Below are positions 9,157-21,899 of a stretch of 64,000 nucleotides of DNA, piece by piece; the first letter of the stretch is position 1; each line of letters opens with the position of its first letter. The notes beneath the pieces are model-generated. The model did no database searches, was not told the origin of the DNA, and was given only the letters and a program-made list of their open reading frames with translations. The position numbers were made by a program, and so were the translations under genes. Location of the stretch: the NCBI GenBank assembly GCA_009760855.2, contig WPIO01000335.1, forward strand, positions 1 to 64,000, written 5' to 3'. Source of the stretch: Cristatella mucedo (lineage: Eukaryota; Bryozoa; Phylactolaemata; Cristatellidae).

Positions 9157-10464
9157 GCCTAAAACGAGGTGCAGCACTCTGCTGCCAGCCAGCCCACGCT
9201 CCAACGAGCAGATTTAAAGTTTCTGGATATTACGCGATCTGCTGTGCACACGTTCGAAATGAGCTATTTGAGTGCGAAATGCTTGAAACGAGGTGCAGCA
9301 CTCTACTGCCAGCCAGCCTACGCTCCAACTAGCAGATTTAAAGTTTCTAAATGTTCCGCGATCTGCAGCAAACATGTGCAAAATGATTATTTCAACTTCG
9401 AAATGCTTAAAACAAGGTGCAGCAATCTGCTACCAGCCAGTACACGCACCGAGGAGCAGATTTGAAGTTTCTAGATATTTCGCGATCTGCTGCGAATAAG
9501 TGCGAAATAAGTTATTTGAGTGCGAAATGCTTAAAACAAGGTGCAGCACTCTACTGCCAGCTACCGCTCGCTGCTATGAGCAGTTTTGAAGTTTCTGGAT
9601 ATTCCGCGATTTGCTGCGAACTGGTGCAAAAAGAGTTATTCAAGTGCGAAATGTTTAAAGCAAGGTGCAGCACTCTCCTGCCAGCCAGCACACGTTCGAC
9701 AAGCAGATTTGAAGTTTCTAGATATTCCGCTATATGCTGCAAACTCGTGCGAAGTAAGTGTTTGAATTGCGAAATGCTGAAAACAAGGTGCAGCACTCTG
9801 TTGCCAGCCAGCATACGCTCCGACAAGCAGATTAGAAGTTTCTAGATATTCCGCGATCTGCTGCGAACAGGTGCAAAATGAGTTATTCAACTGCGAAATG
9901 CTTGCAACAAGGTGCCCCACTCTTCTTTCAGCCAGCAAACGCTTAGACATGCATATTTGAAGTTTCTAGATGTTCCGCGATCCGCTGCGAACTTGTGCGA
10001 AATGAGCTTTTCAAGTGCGAAATGCTTGAAACGAGTTGCAGCACTCTGCTGCCAGCCAGCTCACGCTCCAACGAGCAGATTTGAAGTTTATGGATATTCC
10101 GGGATTAGCTGCGAACGTGTGCAAAATGAGTTATTCAAGTGCGAAATGCTTAAAGCAAAGTGCAGCACTCTGCTGCATGCCACCGCACGCTCCGACGAGC
10201 AGATTTAAAGTTCATAGATCTTCCGCGATCCGCTGCGAACTCGTGAGAAGTATGTTATTCGAGTGCAAAATGCTGAAAACAAGGTGCAGCACTCTGCTGC
10301 CAGCTGGCATATGCTCCGACAAGCAGATTTAAAGTTCCTAGATATTCCTCGATCTGCTGCGAACCCGTGCGAAATGAGTTATTTGAGTGCGAAATGCTTG
10401 AAACAAGGTGCAGCACTCTACTGCCAGCTACCGCACGCTTTGAAGAGCAGATTTGAAGTTTCTG
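9157..10464 (+). repeat. Block copy, partner of 5200-6507
   Basis: This is the later member of the pair at offset 3,957 bp, with the same f cassette and the GGTGCCCCACTCTTC monomer near 9912. It ends inside a monomer at the hybrid junction near 10464. Confidence 0.85.
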
Positions 10465-10494
10465 GAACTTGTGAGAAGTGTGTTATTCGCGTGC
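10391..10494 (+). repeat. Hybrid monomer, 104 bp, at a deletion junction
   Basis: The unit starts as a CTACTGCCAGCTACCGC monomer and, after TTTCTGGA, jumps to ACTTGTGAGAAGTGTG, the tail of a d-type monomer. The matching earlier block at about 6507 has the intact sequence. Comparing offsets before (3,957) and after (about 3,813) gives a loss of about 144 bp, one monomer plus 20 bp. Confidence 0.85.
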
Positions 10495-11384
10495 GAAATG
10501 CTGAAAACAAGGTGCAGCACTCTGTTGCCAGCCAGCATACGCTCCGACAAGCAGATTAGAAGTTTCTAGATATTCCTCGATCTGCTGCGAACACGTGTAA
10601 ATGAGTTTTTTGAGTGAGAAATGCTTGAAACGAGGTGCAGCACTCTACTTCCGGCTACCGCACGCTCCGAATACTAGATTTGAAGTTCCTGGATATTCCG
10701 CGATTTGCTGCGAACTGGTGCAAAGTAATTTATTCAAGTGCGAAATGCTTAAAGCAAGGTGCAGCACTCTGCTTCCAGCCAGCAAACGTTCGACAAGCAG
10801 ATTCGAAGTTTCTAGATATTCCGCGATCTGCTGCGAACACGTGCAAAATGAGTTTTTTTAACTGGGAAATGCTTAAAACAAGGTGTAGCACTCTGCTGCC
10901 AGCCAGTTAACGCTCCGAAAAGCTTTTGAAGTTTCTGTATATTTCGTGATCTGCTTTAAACTCGTGCAAAATGAGTTATTTAAGTGCGAAATGCTTGAAA
11001 CAAGGTGCACCACTCTGCTGCCAGCTAGTACACGCTCGGAGGAGCTGATTTGAAGTTTCTAGATATTCCGCGATCTGCTGCGAACACTGTGCAAAATGAG
11101 TATATCAAACTGCGAAATGCTTGAAACAAGGTGCAGCAATCTGCTTCCAGCTTGTACACACTCGGAGGAGCTGATTTGAAGTTTCTAGATATTCCGCGAT
11201 CTGCTGGGAATACGTGCGAAATGAGTTATTTGAGTGCGAAATGCTGAAGCAAGGTGCAGAACTCTACTGCCGGCTACAGCACGCTCCGAAGAGCAGATTT
11301 GAAGTTTCTGGATATTTTGCGATCTGCTGCGAACTCGTGTGAAATTAGTTATTCGAGTGCGAAATGCTTGAAACAAGGTGCAGC

Positions 11385-12136
11385 ACTCTGCTGCCAGCCA
11401 GCAAACGCTTCGACATGCAGATTTGAAGTTTCTAGATATTCCGTGATCTGCTGCTAACTCGTGAGGAATTTGTTATTCGAGTGCCAATTCTCGAAACAAG
11501 CTGCAGCACTCTGGTGCCAGCTGCCGCACGCTCACAAACAAAAAACCGATTTGAAGTTTATAGATCTTCCACGATCTGCTGCGACATCGTGCGAAGTTTG
11601 TTATTCGAGTTCGAAATGCTTTTAACAAGGTGCAGCACTCTGCTGCCAGCCAGCGTACGCTTTGACATGCTGATTTGATGTTGCTAGACATTCCGCGATC
11701 TGCTGCGAACTCGTGCGAAATGAGTTATTCAAGTGCGAAATGCTTAAAACGAGGTGCAGCACTCTGCTGCCAGCCAGCAAACGCTTCGACATGCAGATTT
11801 GAAGTTTCTAGATATTCCGTGATCTGCTGCTAACTCGTGAGGAATTTGTTATTCGAGTGCCAATTCTCGAAACAAGCTGCAGCACTCTGGTGCCAGCTGC
11901 CGCACGCTCCAAAAACCGATTTGACGTTTATAGATCTTCCACGATCTGCTGCGACATCGTGCGAAGTTTGTTATTCGAGTTCGAAATGCTTGAAACAAGG
12001 TGCAGCACTCTGCTGCCAGCCAGCGTACGCTTTGACATGCTGATTTGATGTTGCTAGACATTCCGCGATCTGCTGCGAACTCGTGCGAAATGAGTTATTC
12101 AAGTGCGAAATGCTTAAAACGAGGTGCAGCACTCAG
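11385..12136 (+). repeat. Local three-monomer tandem duplication with an A-rich insertion
   Basis: An a-d-(next) triplet is present twice in a row, about 0.38 kb apart. The first d monomer reads CGCTCACAAACAAAAAACCG near 11531-11550, where its relatives at 3136, 8952 and 11906 read CGCTCCAAAAACCG. That is 6 bp extra and makes the most A-rich patch in the area. The rest of the triplet is almost unchanged. Confidence 0.8.
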
Positions 12137-13830
12137 CTGCCAGCCAGCAAACGCTTCGACATGCAGATTTGAAGTTTCTAGATATTCCGCTATATGCTGC
12201 AAACCTGTGCGAAATGAGTTATTCAACTGCGAAATGCTTGCAACAAGGTGCAGCACTCTTCTTTCAGCCAGCAAACGCTTTGACATGCAGATTTGAAGTT
12301 TCTAGATGTTCAGCGATCCGCTGCGAACAGGTGCAAAATGAGTTATTTAACTCTGCAATGCTTGCAACAAGGTGCAGCACTCTTCTTTGAGCCAGCAAAC
12401 GCTTTGACATGCAGATTTGAAGTTTCTAGATGTTCAGCGATCCGCTGCGAACAGGTGCGAAATGAGTTATTTAAGTGCGAAATGCTTGAAACAAGGTGCA
12501 GCACTCTACAGCCAGCTACCGCTCGCTGCTATGAGCAGATTTGAAGTTTCTGGATATTCCGCGATCTGCAGCGAACTTGTGCGAAATGAGTTATTTAAGT
12601 GCGAAATGCTTGAAACAAGGTGCAGCACTCTGCTGCAAGCCAGCAAACGCTTCGACATGCAGATTTGAAGTTTCTAGATATTCCGCTATATGCTGCAAAC
12701 CTGTGCGAAATGAGTTATTTAAGTGCGAAATGCTTGCAACAAGGTGCAGCACTCTTCTTTCAGCCAGCAAACGCTTTGACATGCAGATTTGAAGTTTCTA
12801 GATGTTTAGCGATCCGCTGCGAACAGGTGCAAAATGAGTTATTTAACTGTGCAATGCTTGCAACAAGGTGCAGCACTCTTCTTTGAGCCAGCAAACGCTT
12901 TGACATGCAGATTTGAAGTTTCTAGATGTTCAGCAATCCGCTGCGAACAGGTGCGAAATGAGTTATTTAAGTGCGAAATGCTTGAAACAAGGTGCAGCAC
13001 TCTACAGCCAGCTACCGCTCGCTGCTATGAGCAGATTTGAAGTTTCTGGATATTCCGCGATTAGCTGCGAACTGGTGCAAAATGAGTTATTCAAGTGCGA
13101 AATGTTTAAAGCAAGGTGCAGCACTCACCTGCCAGCCAGCACACGTTCGACAAGCAGATTTGAAGTTTCTAGATATTCCGCTATATGCTGCAAACTCGTG
13201 CGAAGTGAGTTATTGAATTGCGAAATGCTTAAAACAAGGTGCAGCACTCTGCTGCCCGCCAGCACACACTCCAACGAGAAGATTGGAATTTTTTAGATAT
13301 TCCGCGATCTGCTGCGAACTCGTGCGAAATGAGTTTTTCACTTGCGAAATGCTCAAAACAAGTTGCAGCACTCTGCTGCCCGCCAGAAGACCCTCCAACG
13401 AGGAGATTTGAAGTTTCTAGATATTCCGCGATCTGCTGGTAACACGTGCGAAATGAGTTATTCGAGTGCGAAATGCTTGAAACGAGGTGCAGCACTCTAC
13501 TTCCGGCTACCGCACGCTCCGAATAGCAGATTTGAAGTTTCTAGATATTCCGTAATCTGCTGCAAACTCGTGCGGAATTTGTTATTCGAGTGCCAATTCT
13601 CGAAACAAGCTGCAGCACTCTGTTGCCAGCTGCCGCACGCTCCGAAAAGCAGATTTGAAGTTTATAGATCTTCCGAGATCTGCTGCGAACTCGTGAGAAG
13701 TGTGTTATTCGAGTGCGAAATGCTGAAAACAAGGTGCAGCACTCTGTTGCCAGCCAGCATACGCTTTGACAAGATGATTAGAAGTTTCTAGATATTCCTC
13801 GATCTGCTGCGAACACGTGCAAAATGAGTT
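11755..13830 (+). repeat. Block copy, partner of 2985-4690, three monomers longer
   Basis: This copy matches at offset 8,770 and then 9,142 bp. The additional 372 bp near 12540-12912 is an extra a-g-g run, so the g cassette appears twice (from about 12230 and 12735). One e monomer reads TTTGACAAGATGATTAG in place of TTTGACAAGCAGATTAG near 13765. Confidence 0.8.
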
Positions 13831-14149
13831 TTTTGAGTGAGAAATGCTTGAAACGAGGTGCAGCACTCTACTTCCGGCTACCGCACGCTCCGAATACTAG
13901 ATTTGAAGTTTCTGGATATTCCGCGATTTGCTGCGAACTGGTGCAAAGTAATTTATTCAAGTGCGAAATGCTTAAAGCAAGGTGCAGCACTCTGCTGCCA
14001 GCCAGCACACGTTCGACAAGCAGATTTGAAGTTTCTAGATATTCCGCGATCTGCTGCGAACACGTGCAAAATGAGTTTTTCAACTGCCAAATGCTTAAAA
14101 CAAGGTGTAGCACTCTGCTGCCAGCCAGTTAACGCTCCGAAAAGCTTTT

Positions 14150-16630
14150 GAAGTTCCTGGATATTCCGCGATTTGCTGGGAACTGGTGCAAAGTAATTTA
14201 TTCAAGTGCGAAATGCTTAAAGCAAGGTGCAGCACTCTGCTGCCAGCCAGCAAACGTTCAACAAGCAGATTCGAAGTTTCTAGATATTCCGCGATCTGCT
14301 GCGAACACGTGCAAAATGAGTTATTTGAGTGCGAAATGCTTGAAACGAGGTGCAGCACTCTGCTGCCCGCCAGCAGACACTCCAACGAGCAGATTTAAGG
14401 TTTCTAGATATTCCGCGATCTCCTGCGAACAGGTGCAAAATGAGTTATTCAACTGCGAAATGCTTGAAACAAGGTGCAGCAATCTGCTACCAGCCAGTAC
14501 ACGCTCGGAGGAGCTGATTTGAAGTTTCTAGATATTCCGCGATCTGCTGGGAATACGTGCGAAATGAGTTATTTGAGTGCGAAATGCTTGAAACAAGGTG
14601 CAGCACTCTGCTGCCAGCCAGTACACGCTCGGAGGAGCTGATTTGAAGTTTCTAGATATTCCGCGATCTGCTGCGAACACTGTGCAAAATGAGTTATTAA
14701 ACTGCGAAATGCTTGAAACAAGGTGCAGCAATCTGCTTCCAGCTTGTACACGCTCGGAGGAGCTGATTTGAAGTTTCTAGATATTCCGCGATCTGCTAGG
14801 AATACGTGCGAAATGAGTTATTTGAGTGCGAAATGCTTGAAACAAGGTGCAGCACTCTGCTGCCCGCCAGCAGACACTCCGACGAGCAGATTTAAGGTTT
14901 CTAGATATTCCGCGATCTCCTGCGAACAGGTGCAAAATGAGTTATTCAACTGCGAAATGCTTAAAACGAGGCGCAGCACTCTGCTGCCAGCCAGCTCACA
15001 CTCCGACGAGCAGATTTGAAGTTTCTAAATATTCCGCGATATGCAGTGAACACGTTCGAAATGAGCTATTTGAGTGCGAAATGCTTGAAACGAGGTGCAG
15101 CACTCTACTGCCAGCCAGCCTACGCACCAACTAGCAGATTTAAAGTTTCTAGATATTCCGCGATCTGCAGCGAACAGGTGCAAAATGATTAATTCAACTG
15201 CGAAATGCTTGAAACAAGGTGCAGCAATCTGCTACCAGCCAGTACACGCACCGAGGAGCAGATTTGAAGTTTCTAGATATTTCGCGATCTGCTGCGAATA
15301 AGTGCGAAATAAGTTATTTGAGTGCGAAATGCTTAAAACAAGGTGCAGCACTCTACTGCCAGCTACCGCTCGCTGCTATGAGCAGTTTTGAAGTTTCTGG
15401 ATATTCCGCGATTTGCTGCGAACTGGTGCAAAAAGAGTTATTCAAGTGCGAAATGTTTAAAGCAAGGTGCAGCACTCTCCTGCCAGCCAGCACACGTTCG
15501 ACAAGCAGATTTGAAGTTTCTAGATATTCCGCTATATGCTGGGCAAACTCGTGCGAAGTGAGTGTTTGAATTGCGAAATGCTTAAAACAAGGTGCAGCAC
15601 TCTGCTGCCCGCCAGCACACACTCCAACGAGCAGATTTGAAGTTTCTAGATATTCCGCGATCTGCTGCGAACAGGTGCAAAATGAGTTATTCAACTGCGA
15701 AATGCTTGCAACAAGGTGCCCCACTCTTCTTTCAGCCAGCAAACGCTTAGACATGCATATTTGAAGTTTCTAGATGTTCCGCGATCCGCTGCGAACTTGT
15801 GCGAAATGAGCTTTTCAAGTGCGAAATGCTTGAAACGAGTTGCAGCACTCTTCTGCCAGCCAGCCCACGCTCCAACGAGCAGATTTAAAGTTTCTGGATA
15901 TTACGCGATGTGCAGCGAACAGGTGCAAAATGAGTTATTCAAATGCGAAATGCTTGAAACAAGGTGCAGCAATCTGCTACCAGCCAGTACACGCACCGAG
16001 GAGCAGATTTGAAGTTTCTAGATATTTCGCGATCTGCTGCGAATAAGTGCGAAATAAGTTATTTGAGTGCGAAATGCTGAAAACAAGGTGCAGCACTCTG
16101 TTGCCAGCCAGCATACGCTCCGACAAGCAGATTAGAAGTTTCTAGATATTCCTCGATCTCCTGCGAACACGTGCGAAATGAGTTTTTTGAGTGAGAAATG
16201 CTTGAAACGATGTGCAGCACTCTACTTCCGGCTACCGCACGCTCCGAATACTAGATTTGAAGTTCCAGGATATTCCGCGATTTGCTGGGAACTGGTGCAA
16301 AGTAATTTATTCAAGTGCGAAATGCTTAAAGCAAGGTGCAGCACTCTGCTGCCAGCCAGCAAACGTTCGACAAGCAGATTCGAAGTTTCTAGATATTCCG
16401 CGATCTGCTGCGAACACGTGCAAAATGAGTTATTTGAGTGCGAAATGCTTGAAACGAGGTGCAGCACTCTGCTGCCCGCCAGCAGACACTCCAACGAGCA
16501 GATTTAAGGTTTCTAGATATTCCGCGATCTCCTGCGAACAGGTGCAAAATGACTTATTCAACTGCGAAATGCTTGAAACAAGGTGCAGCAATCTGCTACC
16601 AGCCAGTACTCGCTACGAGGAGCAGATTTG
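14150..16630 (+). repeat. Mixed cassettes with an internal copy at 2,109 bp
   Basis: Sequence at about 14150-14520 returns at 16259-16630 (offset 2,109 bp): the CAAACGTTC monomer, the CCCGCCAGCAGACACTCC monomer (subtype i) and an f or k monomer. Between them lie k monomers (CTTGTACACGCTCGGAGGAG) and the f / GGTGCCCC cassette near 15219-16070, where CTGGGCAAACTCG at about 15539 has extra bases. Confidence 0.7.
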
Positions 16631-17036
16631 AAGTTTCTAGATATTTCGCGATCTGCTGCGAACTTGCGCGAAATAAGTTATTTGAGTGCGAAATGCTTGA
16701 AACAGGTGCTGCACTCTACTGCCAGCTACAGCACGCTCGGAAGAGCAGATTTGAAGTTTCTGGATATTCCACGATCTGCTGCGAATTCGTGCGAAATTAG
16801 TTATTCAAGTGCGAAATGCTTAAAGCAAGGTGCAGCACTCTGCTGCCAGCCACCGCACGCTCCGACGAGCAGATTTAAAGTTCATAGATCTTCCGCGATC
16901 TGCTGCGAACTCGTGAGAAGTATGTTATTCGAGTGCGTAATGCTGAAAACAAGGTGCAGCACTCTGCTGCCAGCCAGCATATGCTCCGACAAGCAGATTT
17001 AAAGTTCCTAGATATTCCTCGATCTGCTGCGAACCC

Positions 17037-17760
17037 GTGCAAAATGAGTTCTTTGAGTGCGTAATGCTTGAAACAAGGTGCAGCACTACTTCCGGCAACC
17101 GCACTCTCCGAATAGCAGATTTGAAGTTTCTAGATATTCCGCTATATGCTGCAAACCCGTGCGAAATGAGTTATTCAACTGCGAAATGCTTGCAACAAGG
17201 TGCAGCACTCTTCTTTCAGCCAGCAAACGCTTTGACATGCAGATTTGAAGTTTCTAGATGTTCAGCGATCCGCTGCGAACAGGTGCAAAATGAGTTATTT
17301 AACTGTGCAATGCTTGCAACAAGGTGCAGCACTCTTCTTTGAGCCAGCAAACGCTTTGACATGCAGATTTGAAGTTTCTAGATGTTCAGCGATCCGCTGC
17401 GAACAGGTGCGAAATGAGTTATTTAAGTGCGAAATGCTTGAAACAAGGTGCAGCACTCTACAGCCAGCTACCGCTCGCTGCTATGAGCAGATTTGAAGTT
17501 TCTGGATATTCCGCGATTAGCTGCGAACTGGTGCAAAATGAGTTATTCAAGTGCGAAATGTTTAAAGCAAGGTGCAGCACTCACCTGCCAGCCAGCACAC
17601 GTTCGACAAGCAGATTTAAAGTTTCTAGATATTCCGCTATATGCTGCAAACTCGTGCGAAGTGAGTTATTGAATTGCGAAATGCTTAAAACAAGGTGCAG
17701 CACTCTGCTGCCCGCCAGCACACACTCCAACGAGAAGATTAGAAGTTTCTAGATATTCCG
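17037..17760 (+). repeat. Block copy, partner of 57591-58310
   Basis: The two blocks lie about 40,554 bp apart and share a diagnostic 2 bp loss in the anchor region (GCAGCACTACTTCCGGCAAC at about 17082 and 57636, where others read CACTCTACTTCC). Both then run through the g-g-h cassette into the ACACGTTCGACAAGC and CCCGCCAGCACACACTCC monomers. The shared indel supports copying rather than convergence. Confidence 0.8.
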
Positions 17761-17979
17761 CGATCTGCTGCGAACTCATGCGAAATGAGTTTTTCACTTG
17801 CGAAATGCTCAAAACAAGTTGCAGCATTCTGCTGCCCGCCAGCAGACACTCTAACCAGGAGATTTGAAGTTTCTAGATATTCCGCGATCTGCTGGTAACA
17901 CGTGCGAAATGAGTTTTTTGAGTGCGAAATGCTTGAAACAAGGTGCAGCACTCTGCTGCCAGCCAGCAAACGCTTCGAC

Positions 17980-20110
17980 ATGCAGATTTGACGTTTATAG
18001 ATATTCCGCGATTTGCTGCGAACTAGTGCAAAGTGATTTATTCAAGTGCGAAATGCTCCAAACAAGGTGCAGCACTCTGCTGCCAGCCAGCCCACGCTCC
18101 AACGAGCAGATTTAAAGTTTCTAGATATTTCGCGATCTGCTGCGAACAGGTGCAAAATGAGTTATTCAACTGCGAAATGCTTAAAACAAGGTGCAGCAAT
18201 CTGCTACCAGCCAGTACACGCTGCAAGGAGCAGCTTTGAAGTTTCTAGATATTTCGCGATCTCCTGCGAATACGTGCGAAATGAGTTATTTGAGTGCGAA
18301 ATGCTTGAAAAAAAGTGCAGCACTCTAGTGCGAGCTACCGCACGCTCGGATGAGCAGATTTGAAGTTTCTGGATATTCCACGATCTGCTGCGAACTCGTG
18401 CAAAATTAGTTATTCAATTGCGAAATGCTTGAAACAAGGTGCAGCACTCTGCTGCCAGCTAGCAAACGCTTCGACATGTAGATTTGAAGTTTCTACATAT
18501 TCCGCTATATGCTGCAAACTCGTGCGAAATGAGTTTTTCAACTACGAAATGCTTGAAACAAGGTGTAGCACTCCGCTGCCAGCCAACGCACACTCCAACG
18601 AGCAGATTTGAAGTTTCTAGATATTCCGCGATCTGCTGCGAACAGGTGCAAAATGAGTTATTAAACTGCGAAATGCTTGAAACAAGGTGCAGCAATCTGC
18701 TGCCAGCTTGTACACGCTCGGAGGAGCTGATTAGAAGTTTCTAGATATTCCGCGATCTGCTGGGAATACGTGCGAAATGAGTTATTTGAGTGCGAAATGC
18801 TTGAAACAAGGTGCAGCACTCTTCTTTCAGCCAGCAAACGCTTTGACATGCAGATTTGAAGTTTCTAGATTTTCCGCGATCCGCTGCGAACTTGTGCGAC
18901 ATCAGTTTTTCAAGTGCGACATGCTTGAAACAAGGTGCAGCACTCTGCTGCCAGCCACCGCACGCTCCGACGAGCAGATTTGAAGTTCAAAGATCTTCCG
19001 CGATCCGCTGCGAACTCGTGCGAAGTGTGTTATTCAAGTGCAAAATGCTTAAAGCAAGGTGCAGCACTCTGCTGCCAGCCAGCACACGTTCGACAAGCAG
19101 ATTTAAAGTTTCTAGATATTCCGCGATCTGCTGTGAACACGTGCAAATGGAGTTTTTCAACTGCGAAATGCTTAAAACAAGATGTAGCACTCTGCTGTCA
19201 GCCAGTACACGCTCTGAGGAGCTTTTGAAGTTTCTGTATATTATGTGATCCGCTTTAAACTCGTGTAAAATGAGTTATTCAAGTGCGAAATACGTAAAGC
19301 AAGGTGCAGCACTCTGCTGCTAGCCAGCAAACGCTTCGACATGCAGATTTGAAGTTTCTAGATATTCCGTGATCTGCTGGGAACACGTGCGTAATGAGTT
19401 ATTCAACTGCAAAATGCTTGTTACAAGGTGCAGCACTCTGGTGCGAGCTGCCGCACGCTCCGAAAAGCAGACTTGAAGTGTATGGATCTTCCACGATCTG
19501 CTGCGACATCGTGCAAAGTGTGTTATTCGAGTTCGAAAGGCTGACTACAAGGTGCAGCACTCTGATGCCAGCCAGCTCACGCTCCGACGTACAGATTTGA
19601 AATTTCTAGATATTCCGCAATTTGCTGGGAAAACGTGCGAAATGAGTTATTTGAGTGCGTAACGCTTGAAACAAGGTGCAGCACTCTACTTCCGGCAACC
19701 GCACTCTCCGAATAGCAGATTTTAAGTTTCTGGATATTCCGCGATTTGCTGCGAACTGGTGCAAAGTGATTTATTCAAGTGCGAAATGCTCTAAACAAGG
19801 TGCAGCACTCTGCTGCCAGCCAGCCCATGCTCCAACGAGCAGATTTAAAGTTTCTAGATATTCCGCGATCTGATGCGAACACGTGCAAAATGAGTTATTA
19901 AACTGCGAAATGCTTGAAACAAGGTGCAGCAATCTGCTGCCAGCTTGTACACGCTCGGAGGAGCTGATTAGTAGTTTCTAGATATTCCGCGATCTGCTGG
20001 GAATACGTGCGAAATGAGTTATTTGAGTGCGAAATGCTTGAAACAAGGTGCAGCACTCTGCTGCCAGCCAGTACACGCTCGGAGGAGCTGATTTGAAGTT
20101 TCTAGATATT
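17980..20110 (+). repeat. Long-range block copy, partner of 60630-62540
   Basis: The offset is 42,646 bp over 18046-18600, 42,522 after one monomer absent from the later copy, and 42,431 after a 91 bp deletion in the later copy. Shared private variants include CACTCTAGTGCGAGCTACC, GCGACATCAGTTTTTC, AAATACGTAAAGC and GAAAGGCTGAC. The later block is clearly the same ancestral segment with two losses. Confidence 0.85.
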
Positions 20111-20369
20111 CCGTGATCTGCTGCGAGCACTGTGCAAAATGAGTTATTAAACTGCGAAATGCTTGAAACAAGGTGCAGCGATCTGCTTCCAGCTTGTACA
20201 CGCTCAGAGGAGCTGATTTGAAGTTTCTAGATATTCCGCTATATGCTGCGAACTCGTGCGAAATGCGTTTTTCGAGTGCGAAATGCTACAAACATGGTGC
20301 AGCACTCTGCTGCCCGCCAGCAGACACTCCAACGAGCAGATTTGAAGTTTCAAGATATTCCGCGATCTG

Positions 20370-20750
20370 GTGCGAACACGTGCGGAATTTGTTATTCGAG
20401 TGCTAATTCTCGAAACAAGGTGCAGCACTCTGGTGCCAGCTACCTCACGCTCCGAAAGCAGATTTGAAGTTTCTGTATATTTCGTGATCTGCTTCAAACT
20501 CGTGCAAAATGAGTTATTCAAGTGCATAATGCTTAAAGCAAGGTGCAGCACTCTGCTGCCAGCCACAGCACGCTCCGACGAGCAGATTTGAAGTTTCTAG
20601 ATATTCCGCTATATGCTGCGAACTCGTGCGAAATGTGTTTTTCGAGTGCGAAATGCTACAAACATGGTGCAGCACTCTGCTGCCTGCCAGAACACACTCC
20701 AACGAGCAGATTTGAAGTTTCTAGATATTCTGCGATCTGCTGCCAACACG
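20370..20750 (+). repeat. Cassette with CTACAAACATGG monomer, first copy
   Basis: A d-like monomer with GTGCTAATTCTCG is followed by a CAGCTACCTCACGCTCCG monomer. The next right half reads TTTCTGTATATTTCGTG. A GAAATGTGTTTTTCGAG unit with CTACAAACATGGTGC then follows. The same order recurs at about 31670-31990, 34145-34460 and 63570-63890. At about 20445 the sequence reads CTCCGAAAGCAG, one A fewer than other d monomers, as it does in all four copies. Confidence 0.75.
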
Positions 20751-21899
20751 TGCGAAATGAGTTATTTGAGTGCGAAATGCTTGAAACAAGGTGCAGCACT
20801 CTACTTCCGTCTACCGCACCCTCCGAATAGTAGATTTGAAGTTTCTGGATATTCCGCTATCTGCTTCGAACTCGTGCGAAATAAGTTATTGAGGAGCTAA
20901 GTGCTTAAAACGAGGTGCAGCACTCTGCTGCCAGCCAGCTCACACTCCGACGAGCAGATTTAAAGTTTCTAAATATTCCGCGATATGCTGTGAACACGTT
21001 CGAAATGAGCTATTTGAGTGCTAAATGCTTGAACCAGGGTGCAGCACTCTACTTCCGGCTACCGCTCGCTCCGAATAGCAGATTTGAAGTTTCTAGATGT
21101 TCTGCGTTCCTCTGCGAACTCGTGCGAAATGAGTTATTCAAGTGCGAAATGCTTGAAACAAGATGCAGCACTCTGCTTCCAGCCAGTACACGCTCGGAGG
21201 AGCTGATTTGAAGTTTCTAGATATTCCGCGATCTGCTGCGAACTCGTGAGAAGTGTGTTATTCGAGTGCGAAATGCTGAAAACAAGGTGCAGCACTCTGT
21301 TGCCAGCCAGCATACGCTCCGACAAGCAGATTAAAAGTTTCTAGATATTCCGCGATCTGCTGCGAACAGGTGCAAAATGAGTTATTCAACTGCGGAATGC
21401 TTGCAACAAGGTGCCCCACTCTTCTTTCAGCCAGCAAACGCTTAGGCATGCATATTTGAAGTTTCTAGATGTTCCGCGATCCGCTGCGAACTTGTGCGAA
21501 ATGAGCTTTTCAAGTGCGAAATGCTTGAAACGAGTTGCAGCACTCTGCTGCCAGCCAGCCCACGCTCCAACGAGCAGATTTAAAGTTTCTGGATATTATG
21601 CGATCTGCAGCGAACTCGTGCGAAATGAGTTATTCAAGTGCGAAATGCTTAAAGCAAGGTGCAGCACTCTGCTGCCAGCCAGCACACGTTCGACAAGCAG
21701 ATTTAAAGTTTCTAGATATTCCGCGATATTCTGCGAACACGTGCAAAATGAGTTTTTCAACTGCGAAATGCTTAAAACAAGGTGTAGCACTCTGCTGCCA
21801 GCCAGTTAACGCTCCGAAAAGCTTTTGAAGTTTCTGTATATTTCGTGATCTGCTTTAAACTCGTGCAAAATGAGTTATTCAAGTGCGAAATGCTTTAAA

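Noticed and set aside
11531-11550. Target site or poly-A tail of a retroelement insertion
   Set aside because: Only about 6 bp are added, with no target-site duplication and no element sequence.
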